DNA from: DASUPK01 sp963743575
GTDB taxonomy: Bacteria > Actinomycetota > Thermoleophilia > Solirubrobacterales > 70-9
NCBI GenBank assembly: GCA_963743575.1
Contig: CAVUQC010000007.1
Location: forward strand, 806,001 to 870,000
DNA length: 64,000 nt
Direction of reading: 5' to 3'
Shown here: positions 9,270 to 17,037 of the stretch, piece after piece
Layout: each line of letters begins with the position of its first letter
Numbering within the stretch: the stretch's first letter is position 1
Translations under genes and position numbers: made by a program
The notes under the pieces: model-generated
Databases searched by the model: none
The model's input: only the letters and a program-made list of their open reading frames with translations
What the model was told of the DNA's origin: nothing

Positions 9270-9800
9270 CTAGATGCGCTCGCGCACCTTCTTCACCGTC
9301 GGCTCCACGCGGTCCCGGTAAATGGGCTCCACGCGCTCCTTGACGACCGGCTCGACGCGCTCGCGATACACGGGCTCGACCCGCTCCTTGACGACGGGCT
9401 CAACCCGGTCGCGGTAGACGGGCTCGACGCGCTCGCGCGCCTTCCGGGCCTGGCCGACCAGCTGGTCGGTGACCTGACGGCGGACGTCGCCGCCCTTGGT
9501 CTCGGCCTTCTGGAGCTCCGCACGGAGCTCCGAACCGAAACGGTCGCGAAGCGACTCGAGCTCGGTGGTCCGAGTCTTCGGGTCGCGGAGGGTCTGGACG
9601 CGCTTCTGCAGCGTCTCGATCTCCTGCGATCGGGTCTCCGAGTTGGTCCAGGTCTCGGCGGTGGTGCGAACGGCCTCGGCAACCGTGGGAACGGCGCCAA
9701 CGGCGACGTCGACGGCCTGCAGGGCCTGCTCGGACGGCCTACGGCCGTCGGTCGTGACTTCGGTCGTCTTCTCTGAGGTCTTCTCTGTCTTGCTGGCCAT
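9270..9800 (-). CDS. Octapeptide-repeat (RVEPxxxx) protein of unknown function
   Basis: The 176-residue soluble protein has no signal peptide. Residues 1-20 are Thr/Glu/Lys-rich, 50-123 are charged and helical, and 124-171 consist of six octads alternating RVEPVYRD-type and RVEPVVKE-type units (period 16 residues, 48 bases), ending VRERI. The composition suggests a long amphipathic rod, loosely like apolipoprotein or heparin-binding haemagglutinin tails; no family is recognised. AAGGGA lies 14 bases before ATG 9800. Two LexA-like boxes lie 71-100 bases upstream, and an intrinsic terminator follows, so it is a single-gene unit. Confidence 0.8.
   Translation of the reverse strand: MASKTEKTSEKTTEVTTDGRRPSEQALQAVDVAVGAVPTVAEAVRTTAETWTNSETRSQEIETLQKRVQTLRDPKTRTTELESLRDRFGSELRAELQKAETKGGDVRRQVTDQLVGQARKARERVEPVYRDRVEPVVKERVEPVYRERVEPVVKERVEPIYRDRVEPTVKKVRERI
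9288..9431 (-). repeat. In-frame 24-base tandem repeat coding RVEPxxxx octads
   Basis: Six imperfect copies of a 24-base unit, better described as three copies of a 48-base unit, encode residues 124-171 of the repeat protein. Synonymous differences between copies show the peptide pattern is maintained by selection or has drifted since duplication. Confidence 0.85.
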
Positions 9801-9870
9801 CTCGAGTCTCAGTCCCTTCAGCTTGCTTTCGTCGGTCTTATTAGTTCTAAGGATGTTCAGAGCTTAGCAC

Positions 9871-9900
9871 CGAACACATGTTTTGGCGAACACATGTTTG
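9871..9900. promoter_or_regulatory. Two tandem LexA/SOS-like boxes
   Basis: CGAACACATGTTTT (9871-9884) and CGAACACATGTTTG (9887-9900) repeat at a 16-base interval. Each matches the actinobacterial SOS box pattern CGAAC-N4-GTTCG at all but one or two positions. Only the octapeptide-repeat gene starts on this side; the gene to the right ends here. LexA control is an inference from the motif. Confidence 0.6.
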
Positions 9901-9946
9901 TAACCCCCTTGAGGGGCCGAGTTACACCGTTTGGCCGGAAAGGAGC

Positions 9947-11032
9947 TCAGCGAAACAAGGCGAGGAAACGACGCTTGCGCGCCACGCCCACACGCTCGAC
10001 CCATTCGCCCGGGCTATCGAGGTCCTCCGGCGTCGGCAGGGCCTCGGGTTCGCTCCAGGCGCGGTTGAGCGTGCGGATGCCGTGCGAGCGAACCACCTCG
10101 TCGGCGAAGGCCTTGCCGCGCCGGTACTGCGCCAGCTTCATGTCGAGGCCGAGCACCTTGGAGACGATCGAGTCGAGCAGGCCGCGCCGCTCCCGATCTC
10201 GGTCGAGGGCGCGACGCAGTGCCGCGTAACCCGGGTCGAGCTGGTCGCCGACGGCGTCCATGACGTGCTCCGCGTAGCCCTCCACCAGGGTCATCGTCGC
10301 CGTCAGGCGCTCGACCAGCCGGCGCTGCGGCTCGGGCCACAGCAGCGTCGCCAGCTCGCCGTTGGTCGCGGAGCGAACCAGCTCGCGAGGGTTGGTCCGG
10401 GCCAGCTTCCCAAGCAGCTCCCCGGGCTTCACCTCGATCGCCGCCTTCTCGAAGAGCTCCTCGGCGATCCCGCCGATGTACTCGCGGAGCCACGGGACGG
10501 CGGCGAAATGAACCGCGTGCGTGGTCTCGTGAAGGGCGATCCAGCGCAGGAAGAGGTCACGGTCGACGTCGAGCCGGGCACGAGCCGCCGAGAGGTTCGG
10601 GCCGACGAAGAGCAGCCGGGGTGCCCGGGCCGGTCCGATCAGCGCGACGTCGTACTGGCCGATCACGCGCTGGGACAGGTAGCCGACCGCCAGGCCGATC
10701 TCCGCGCCGGTGGCCGCCCCGACGATCGTCCGCTGGAGGCCGCTGCCCTTCCCGTTCGAGTCCTTCATGCGGTCCTCCATGTGGGCCTCGACGCGGACCG
10801 CCAGGTCGCGAAAGGTCTCCAGGTTCACGTCGGCCCATTCCCCCCGGTCGACGAGCTCGGCCGGCGGAACTCCACCCCGGGGCTTCAGGCCCGTGTAGCG
10901 GCGGACCAGCTCGGCGGCGCGGGCGGACTCGAGGCGAAGCTCCTCCTCGCTTCCGTCCCAGCGCGGGCCGCTGCCGGAGAGCGCGCGGGCGACGCGCTCG
11001 GCCATGCTCCAGTCGACCAGACCGTCAGGCAT
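9947..11032 (-). CDS. DUF2342 zinc-metalloprotease-like protein
   Basis: The 361-residue protein contains HETTH (in ALHETTHAVHF), an HExxH zinc-binding motif with a catalytic-type Glu, within the actinobacterial DUF2342 family (also annotated as coenzyme F420 biosynthesis-associated). Activity is unproven for the family. ATG 11032 (MPDGLVDW) is chosen over an upstream in-frame start at 11197 because homology-like sequence begins here and the start overlaps the inositol monophosphatase stop by eight bases, implying translational coupling. Confidence 0.85.
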   Translation of the reverse strand: MPDGLVDWSMAERVARALSGSGPRWDGSEEELRLESARAAELVRRYTGLKPRGGVPPAELVDRGEWADVNLETFRDLAVRVEAHMEDRMKDSNGKGSGLQRTIVGAATGAEIGLAVGYLSQRVIGQYDVALIGPARAPRLLFVGPNLSAARARLDVDRDLFLRWIALHETTHAVHFAAVPWLREYIGGIAEELFEKAAIEVKPGELLGKLARTNPRELVRSATNGELATLLWPEPQRRLVERLTATMTLVEGYAEHVMDAVGDQLDPGYAALRRALDRDRERRGLLDSIVSKVLGLDMKLAQYRRGKAFADEVVRSHGIRTLNRAWSEPEALPTPEDLDSPGEWVERVGVARKRRFLALFR

Positions 11033-11858
11033 AGACCGCCTCCTGCGCCTCGCGGAGAACGGCCAGGTCGTTGTCCGTGCGCGCAGCCGCGAGGTCGTAG
11101 CGAGCATCCAGGCCGAGCGGGGTCTCGTCGAGGGCCTCGCCTCCGAAGTCCACCGTCGCGCCGGCGGCCCTCGCGATGAACTGCCCCGCAGCGGCATCGA
11201 CGGATCGGCACGGTCGAGTGGTGATCATGCCGTCGAAGCGCCCGCACGCCACGTAGGCGAGGTCCACCGCGATGGATCCCGGAGATCTGAGCCGGTAGGC
11301 GCGGTCGCGCAGAACCTCGGCGGCCTTCACGACACGCTCCGGTTTCGATGCTTCGAGTGCGACCAGCTCCAACCCGTCCCCGGGCGGAGCCTGGATCGGC
11401 TCGCCGTCCAGCTGCGCAACACCGTCCGCCATGGCGATGAACTCCTCGCCCGCGCCGAACTCGTAGATGTAGCCGAAGGTGACGTCCCCCATCGAGTCAC
11501 CCTCGGCGACCGCGATGCTCACGCTGTGCAGGGGGATCGTCCGACGGGCATTGAGCGAACCGTCGATCGGATCGATCACCACCTGCAGGTCCAGGGTGCC
11601 GTTGTTGCCGAAGACGACCGAACCACGCTCCTCGGAGACGGCCGTGAAGTCGTGCCCCTCCCGGTGCAGGGCGTCGAGCTCGTCGAAGATCGCGTCCTCG
11701 CAGAGCCGGTCGATGACCAGGGTGTTGTCGCCGCCCTCGCCCACTCCGTCGTACTGGGTGCGCGCCTCGATCCCCCGGTGCTCGGCGAAGACCCCCTTCT
11801 GCACCTCGACGGCCCGGCGGCAGGCGGCAATCCATTGATCAGCGCTCGGACCGGCCAC
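11025..11858 (-). CDS. Inositol monophosphatase family protein
   Basis: The 277-residue Mg2+-dependent phosphatase has the metal-binding motif VVIDPIDGSLNARR and the C-terminal SVDAAAGQFIARAAGA motif of the IMPase superfamily. The substrate could be inositol phosphate, fructose-1,6-bisphosphate or another sugar phosphate. GTG 11858 is chosen because TAACCT (11866-11871, minus strand) lies seven bases upstream, fitting leaderless translation. The gene overlaps the downstream DUF2342 gene and diverges from the helicase-nuclease gene. Confidence 0.9.
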   Translation of the reverse strand: MAGPSADQWIAACRRAVEVQKGVFAEHRGIEARTQYDGVGEGGDNTLVIDRLCEDAIFDELDALHREGHDFTAVSEERGSVVFGNNGTLDLQVVIDPIDGSLNARRTIPLHSVSIAVAEGDSMGDVTFGYIYEFGAGEEFIAMADGVAQLDGEPIQAPPGDGLELVALEASKPERVVKAAEVLRDRAYRLRSPGSIAVDLAYVACGRFDGMITTRPCRSVDAAAGQFIARAAGATVDFGGEALDETPLGLDARYDLAAARTDNDLAVLREAQEAVYA

Positions 11859-11940
11859 GCGGGCCAGGTTAGCGAGGGTTTCCGCGCGCCCAGCGGGAAG
11901 CGCGCCTGAGGTAGCGGATGCGTGGGTTAGCCTGAAATCG

Positions 11941-14900
11941 ATGGCTGAGGAGCACGATCGAGAGGAGCCGGGCCCGACCGAGCAGCAGGAGGCCGTGGCA
12001 GCCCACGGGCAGGGAGCCCTGCTGGTCCTGGGCGCAGCGGGGTCCGGGCGCACCGAGGCTCTGGCCCGGCGCCTGAGCCGCCTGATCAGCGAGGGGCGCC
12101 GTCCCCTGGTGCTCACGCGCTCCGCCGCTGCGGCCAACCGCATCCGGGTCCGCGCCGAGGAGGAGATCGAAACCGCGTACGAGGAGCTCGTCGTCCACAC
12201 GCATCCTGTGGCGGCCGCCAGGATCCTGCGGGAACACGCCACCGAGGCCGAGATCGACCCCTTCTTCGAGTCCCTGAGCCCGGCCGAGCGGCTGGCCATG
12301 CTGCTCGACCGGATCGACGAGCTTCCCCTGCGCAGGCACGAGATCCGCGGAAATCCGGCTGGCCTGCTCGCGCGGATCGTCGATCGCATCGACGCGCTGA
12401 AGTCCGCGGGCGTGACGGCCGAGAGATTCCGCCGCTGGTCCGAGGAGCAGGCGGGCGGCTCCGTCGCCGAGCGTGACTCGACAGCTCGGGAGCGAGAGTT
12501 CGCGGAGCTCTATGAGATGCACGACTCGCTGCTGCGAGCCGCCGGCGCGATGGACGAGGTCGATGCGGTGATCGAGCTGACCCGGCTGCTGGGTGAGCGG
12601 CCTGCGCTGGCCGAGGCGGTCTCGGGGCGCTTTCCGGACCTGTTGGTGGACGAGGCGGAGGACGCTTGCCCGGCCGAGCGCTCGCTGATCGAGGCACTCG
12701 CCCGAGGGGCGGAGACGACCGTCATCTCGTGCGACGACGAGCAGGGCAGAGCGCCATGCCGGGCGGCCTCGGCCTGGGTTCGCGAGGCCTTCTCGCCGGC
12801 GGAGCTGACCCTCGAGCCGAGCTGGCGCTACGGCGGAGACCTGCTCGACGCCGCGCATGCGGTGGTCGCTCCGGCCAAACGGGGAGCCGAGGTCGCCCGG
12901 CGCGCGGCAGGCCCGGCGACGCGCGTGCGCTTCTGGTGCGGGATCAACGAGCGAGCCGAGGCCCAGGCCGTGGCGCGAGACATCGAGGCCGCCCTCGCGG
13001 CCGGCGACGTGAAGATGGAAGAGGTCTGCGTGGCGGTGCCGAGGGGAGGCGGTAGAGCACGGGCGATCGCCGCGGCGCTCGAGGAGAGGCGCGTCCCCTA
13101 CCGGGTCACGGGCCCCGGCGCGTTCTTCCAGCGGTCCGAGGTGCGCGACGTGATTGCCTGGCTGCGGCTGCTCGCCGATCCGACGGACGCAGCCGCGGCC
13201 GTCCGAGCGCTCAGCCGCCCGCCCGTCGAGTTGCGCTCGGTCGACCTCGCGCGCTGCACCACGATCGCCCGGCGCCGCAAGCTCGACATGGTCTCGGCGC
13301 TCGAAGCCTCGCTGGAGAGCCCGCAGATCCCGCCGGAGGCACGCGACCGCATCCGGGAGTTCCTCCAGCTTCACCGAGCCGCCGCGCGCGCCATGGGCGA
13401 GATGCGAGCCGACGTCTTCGTGCGGCGACTGATCGAGCGGATCGGGTTTCGCCGGCACCGGCTCTTCGCCGCACACCCTGAAGCGGCCGAGCGGTTGCGG
13501 AACCTCTCGCGGCTGGGCGAGCTCGCGGCGGCCTGGACGCGCCGGGAGCCAACCGGTTCGAACCGCGATTTCGTCCGCTACCTGGTCGCAGTCTCCGAAG
13601 CCGGAGTCCCGCCCGTGGACGAGCCCAGCGAGCCAACGGCGGACGCGGTCCGGGTCATGTCTCTGGAGCGAACCAAGGGCCTCGAGTTCTCCCGCGTGTA
13701 CGTGGTGGGCCTGCATGCCGGCGCCGTGCCCGGTGGCGTCCCGGCGGGCCCCCCGGTCGTGCCCACCGGGGTCGGCGCCGGTGGGCCCTCGCACGAGGAC
13801 GAGCAACGGCATCTGCTCTACGTCGCGATGACGCGCGCCCGCCACGAGCTCGTCCTCTCGAGGCCGGCGGCGACGGAAGCGGGCGACGCACGCCCTTCGC
13901 CGTTCTATGAGGACGCACGGGCGGTGCTGGACTCGGCCGAACAGGAGCAGGGCGAGGAGCTCTTCGGCCCGGCAGAGGGGCTCCAGGCCACCTATCGGAT
14001 GATTCAGGACGAGGTCCTCGAGGAAGCCTGGCGAGCCGGCGGCAAGCTCAGGGAACCCCGTCTCGACACCTATATGGACGTCACCCGGGCGGTCGCCCGC
14101 TTCCTGGAGCTCGTCAAGCTCGCGGGACTGATCCAGGGATCGAGCGAAGAACCCGCCGCGGATGCCCTGGCGGCGATCAACGACCTGCTCGACCATGCGA
14201 TCTCATCGGAGCAGCGGAGCGCGCTCCACGACTCCGGGCTCGATGCCTACCTGCTCGATGAGGAGGGCGCGGCCAAGCGCCGCCGCGAGCTGATCGAGCA
14301 GCGCGACGAACCTTCGCTCGAGGCCTTCCTCCCGCGGCGAGGCGAGGGGCTCGGGCTCTCCGCCACCGACATCACCCTCTACCAGACCTGTCCGCTCAAG
14401 TACAAGTTCGCGCGCGTCTTCGGCATCCCCCAGGAGACCACCATCAACCAGCGCTTCGGGATCGTCATCCACCAGGTCCTGGAGCGGTTCCACGGCCACC
14501 AGACCTCGGCGGAGGGGGAGGCTGAGGCGGGGACCCTCGAGCATCTGATGGCGCTGTTCGCCGCCGCCTGGCGCCGCTCCGGCTTCGGTGAGTCCGATGA
14601 CGAGCTCCAGTTCCGCGAGAAGGCGATAGATGCCCTGCACCGCTACCACGCGCGTGAGGTGGCGAGCGGCTCTCATCCGCGCTGGGTCGAGAGGAAGTTC
14701 GACTTCCGGATCGGGCCCCACCATCTGCGTGGCAGGGTCGACCGGGTGGACCAGCTACCGAGCGGCGGCTACGAGCTGATCGACTACAAGACGGGGGATC
14801 CGAAGCCCGTCCGCGAGCTCGAGTCCGACGTTCAGCTCGCGATCTACCGCCTGGCCGCCCGGGAGGCCTGGCGCCTCGAGGGTGCGGCCGGCAGCTACTG

Positions 14901-15081
14901 GTATGTCCTGGCGGACGAGAAGGTCGCGGTCGGCGGCTCCTCCGACGACCTCGAGCGGGTCGAGGGCGTCGTGCTCGAGGTCGGTGAGGGGATCCTCGGA
15001 CAGGACTTCGAGCCACGCCCGTCGCCGGAGATCTGCTCCTGGTGCGACTTCAAGCTGATCTGCCCGGCCTCCGAAGCGTAG
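11941..15081 (+). CDS. UvrD-like helicase fused to a C-terminal PD-(D/E)XK nuclease
   Basis: The 1046-residue protein resembles actinobacterial AdnA/AddB-type double-strand-break-resection proteins. The N-terminal P-loop reads GAAGSGRT (residues 31-38) with Arg37 replacing the catalytic Lys. Motif II is LLVDEAEDAC (DEAED instead of DExQD), and motif VI reads LLYVAMTRAR. The C-terminal nuclease has GRVDRVDQL and ELIDYKTG catalytic segments plus cysteines in YQTCPLKY and CSWCDFKLIC that fit the Fe-S-stapled nuclease of AddB/AdnB. The Walker change suggests a weak or inactive motor. ATG 11941 has TAGCCT seven bases upstream. No second Adn subunit is in the window. Confidence 0.88.
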   Translation: MAEEHDREEPGPTEQQEAVAAHGQGALLVLGAAGSGRTEALARRLSRLISEGRRPLVLTRSAAAANRIRVRAEEEIETAYEELVVHTHPVAAARILREHATEAEIDPFFESLSPAERLAMLLDRIDELPLRRHEIRGNPAGLLARIVDRIDALKSAGVTAERFRRWSEEQAGGSVAERDSTAREREFAELYEMHDSLLRAAGAMDEVDAVIELTRLLGERPALAEAVSGRFPDLLVDEAEDACPAERSLIEALARGAETTVISCDDEQGRAPCRAASAWVREAFSPAELTLEPSWRYGGDLLDAAHAVVAPAKRGAEVARRAAGPATRVRFWCGINERAEAQAVARDIEAALAAGDVKMEEVCVAVPRGGGRARAIAAALEERRVPYRVTGPGAFFQRSEVRDVIAWLRLLADPTDAAAAVRALSRPPVELRSVDLARCTTIARRRKLDMVSALEASLESPQIPPEARDRIREFLQLHRAAARAMGEMRADVFVRRLIERIGFRRHRLFAAHPEAAERLRNLSRLGELAAAWTRREPTGSNRDFVRYLVAVSEAGVPPVDEPSEPTADAVRVMSLERTKGLEFSRVYVVGLHAGAVPGGVPAGPPVVPTGVGAGGPSHEDEQRHLLYVAMTRARHELVLSRPAATEAGDARPSPFYEDARAVLDSAEQEQGEELFGPAEGLQATYRMIQDEVLEEAWRAGGKLREPRLDTYMDVTRAVARFLELVKLAGLIQGSSEEPAADALAAINDLLDHAISSEQRSALHDSGLDAYLLDEEGAAKRRRELIEQRDEPSLEAFLPRRGEGLGLSATDITLYQTCPLKYKFARVFGIPQETTINQRFGIVIHQVLERFHGHQTSAEGEAEAGTLEHLMALFAAAWRRSGFGESDDELQFREKAIDALHRYHAREVASGSHPRWVERKFDFRIGPHHLRGRVDRVDQLPSGGYELIDYKTGDPKPVRELESDVQLAIYRLAAREAWRLEGAAGSYWYVLADEKVAVGGSSDDLERVEGVVLEVGEGILGQDFEPRPSPEICSWCDFKLICPASEA

Positions 15082-15122
15082 GCATCAAACGGGTTGCTCC
15101 TGCGGAGCACCCTCGCATGGAC

Positions 15123-15155
15123 GTACATATGTACATATATCTGGTACATTTGTAC
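15123..15155. promoter_or_regulatory. Tandem palindromic operator of the SMR/TetR module
   Basis: GTACATATGTAC (15123-15134, perfect palindrome) and GTACATTTGTAC (15144-15155) are centred 21 bases apart, two helical turns. TACATT (15145-15150) inside the second box is a plausible -10, nine bases before ATG 15160, so a bound repressor would cover the promoter. Confidence 0.65.
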
Positions 15156-15159
15156 AACT

Positions 15160-15483
15160 ATGTTGGCTTGGATATATCTGTCAGCGGCAATCGCCACCGA
15201 GGTGGTCGGCACCGTCTTCCTGCGCTACACCGACGGCTTCAGTAAGCCGGCTCCCTCGGCCCTGGTGATCGTCATGTACATCCTCTCGCTGTGGCTCACC
15301 GCGCTCGCGCTCAAGGGCCTCGAGATCAGCCTGGCCTACGCGGTCTGGGCGGGCGTCGGAACCGCGGCGATCGCGATCATCGGCATGGCGGCCATGGGCG
15401 AGTCGGTCAACGCCCTGAAGCTGGCGAGCATCATGCTGGTGATCGGCGGGGTCGTCGGGCTCAATCTCTCCGGCGCCAACTAG
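15160..15483 (+). CDS. Small multidrug resistance (SMR) family efflux protein
   Basis: The 107-residue protein has four transmembrane helices and the conserved Glu14 of the EmrE/SugE family in the AIATEVVGT motif, which binds protons and cationic drugs. Helix 3 carries ISLAYAVWAGVGTA, the family dimerisation/kink motif. ATG 15160 fits the family N-terminus; an upstream in-frame ATG at 15094 would add sequence lying over the operator palindromes. The TAG stop (15481-15483) begins the TAGCCT hexamer of the following TetR gene, which is probably its regulator. Confidence 0.93.
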   Translation: MLAWIYLSAAIATEVVGTVFLRYTDGFSKPAPSALVIVMYILSLWLTALALKGLEISLAYAVWAGVGTAAIAIIGMAAMGESVNALKLASIMLVIGGVVGLNLSGAN

Positions 15484-15494
15484 CCTGCAATGAC

Positions 15495-16082
15495 ATGGCG
15501 ACGGCGGAACAGGTGACCGGTGGGCGGCGTGAGCAGATCCTGGACGCCACCCTCCGCGTCATCGGCCGGGAGGGACGCCAGGCGGTCACCCATCGCGCGG
15601 TCGCGCAGGAGGCCGATGTCCCGCTGGGCTCCACGACCTACTACTTCGACTCCCGCGAGGACCTGCTCGGCCAGGCGCTCGAGCACGTCGCAGCCCAGGA
15701 GGTAGAGCGCTACGCCCGTCTGGGCGAGGAGCTTCGCTTTGTCCGCTCGGGGAAAGAGCTCGCCGACCGGCTGATCTCCGAGCTGGTTGCAGCGGCCGAG
15801 GATCGCGTCGCCTACATCGCCGAGTACGAGCTCTGGCTGGAGGCGGGGCGCCGTCCCGACCTCCGCGAGGCTGCACAGAGCTGGTGCAACGCCGAGCAGC
15901 GCGCCGTCGCGGGGGCGTTGGAGTCGCTGGGGAGCAGCGATCCCCGCGCCGACGCAAGCCTGGTCGTCGCCGCCCTCGACGGATTGGGTGAGAGGGTGCT
16001 GGCTCGGGAGGAGGATCCCGCGGCCGCCGCCAAGGAGCTCCGGCCGGAGCTGCGCAGGCTGATCGAGCGGCTGGTCTCCTGA
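15495..16082 (+). CDS. TetR family regulator, probably of the SMR pump
   Basis: The 195-residue protein has a TetR helix-turn-helix at about residues 12-58 (RREQILDATLRVIG, HRAVAQEADVPLGSTTYYF). The C-terminal ligand domain is unassigned. ATG 15495 has TAGCCT (15481-15486) eight bases upstream, overlapping the SMR stop codon. It probably binds the GTAC-N4-GTAC palindromes at 15123-15155; this is inferred from adjacency. It converges on the PAC2 gene with one base between stops. Confidence 0.9.
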   Translation: MATAEQVTGGRREQILDATLRVIGREGRQAVTHRAVAQEADVPLGSTTYYFDSREDLLGQALEHVAAQEVERYARLGEELRFVRSGKELADRLISELVAAAEDRVAYIAEYELWLEAGRRPDLREAAQSWCNAEQRAVAGALESLGSSDPRADASLVVAALDGLGERVLAREEDPAAAAKELRPELRRLIERLVS

Positions 16083-16083
16083 C

Positions 16084-16956
16084 TCAGGCTTCGGGGCTGC
16101 CGCCCTGCTGGCGCAGGTAGCGCTCGAAGTCCCGGGCGAGCGACTCGCCGGAGGGCACGTCGTCCTCGATTTCGAGACGGTCCACCTGCTCGGCCTCCAG
16201 CCGCTGGACCAACTCCTCGATCTCCGGGTTCGCGGCGACTGCGCGGCTGACCTGGCTCTCGTACGAGTCGGATTCCTCCTCGAGGCCGGAGGCCTCGACC
16301 GCGACTCCCACCAGGCCCTCGAGCCTGCGCAGCAACGCGAGGGCGGCCTTCGGGTTCGGGACCGCGGCGACGTAGTGCGGAACGGCCGCCCAGAGGCTGG
16401 CCGACGGGATCCCGCGGCGGCGGCAGGCATCGTGGAGCACGCCGACAACCCCGGTCGGCCCCTCGTAGTTGGAGCGGGCCAGATCGAGGCTCTCGACGAG
16501 CTCTTCGTCCGAAGCCAGCCCTGTGATGGGCACCGGCAGGGTGTGCGCGACGTCGGCGATCAGGGCGCCGAGGGTGACCACCATCTCCACGCCCAGCATC
16601 TCGGCGGCATCGGCGATCCCGTCGGCGAAGGTCCGCCAGCGGAGATTCGGCTCGGTGCCCGCGAGCAGGACGAGGTCGCGCTCCGCGCCGGCGGGAGTCG
16701 CGGCAAGGAGCACGTTCCCGGGCCACTCGATCTCCCGGCTCTGGCCCTCGGTGAGGCGGATCGTCGGCCGGTTGGCCTGGAAGTCGAAGAACTCCTCGGG
16801 ATCGATCTGCGCGATCACGTCGGCGTCAAGGGACTCGGCGGCGGTCGTCAGTGCAGTCGTAGCCGAGCCCGCAGCATCGTTCCAGCCCGCAAAAGCACAA
16901 ACGAGAACCGGGGATCGAAGCTGCGGAGGCTCGGCCTCCCAGGCGAGCGCGTCCAT
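16084..16956 (-). CDS. PAC2 (proteasome assembly chaperone-like) family protein
   Basis: The 290-residue protein matches the actinobacterial PAC2 family: LVCAFAGWNDAAGSATTAL at the N-terminus, the ELVESLDLARSNYEGPTGVVG region, the IPSASLWAAVPHYV segment, and a C-terminal coiled region ending SGESLARDFERYLR. Archaeal/eukaryotic relatives assist proteasome assembly, but the bacterial role is not settled and no proteasome gene lies here. ATG 16956 has TAGTCT (16963-16968, minus strand) six bases upstream. Confidence 0.88.
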   Translation of the reverse strand: MDALAWEAEPPQLRSPVLVCAFAGWNDAAGSATTALTTAAESLDADVIAQIDPEEFFDFQANRPTIRLTEGQSREIEWPGNVLLAATPAGAERDLVLLAGTEPNLRWRTFADGIADAAEMLGVEMVVTLGALIADVAHTLPVPITGLASDEELVESLDLARSNYEGPTGVVGVLHDACRRRGIPSASLWAAVPHYVAAVPNPKAALALLRRLEGLVGVAVEASGLEEESDSYESQVSRAVAANPEIEELVQRLEAEQVDRLEIEDDVPSGESLARDFERYLRQQGGSPEA

Positions 16957-17037
16957 CGAACGAGACTAGCGACTCGGGCGAGGCGGACACCCCGGTTCGT
17001 GCCTCTGGTGTCCGGTTGAGCTTGGAAACTCAGAACG

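Noticed and set aside
9288..9431. Tandem repeats considered as a CRISPR array
   Set aside because: The repeats are contiguous, in frame and code for RVEPxxxx octads; there are no unique spacers and no cas genes.
9878..11179. A 433-codon plus-strand open frame
   Set aside because: It runs antisense to the DUF2342 and inositol monophosphatase genes and shows no domain.
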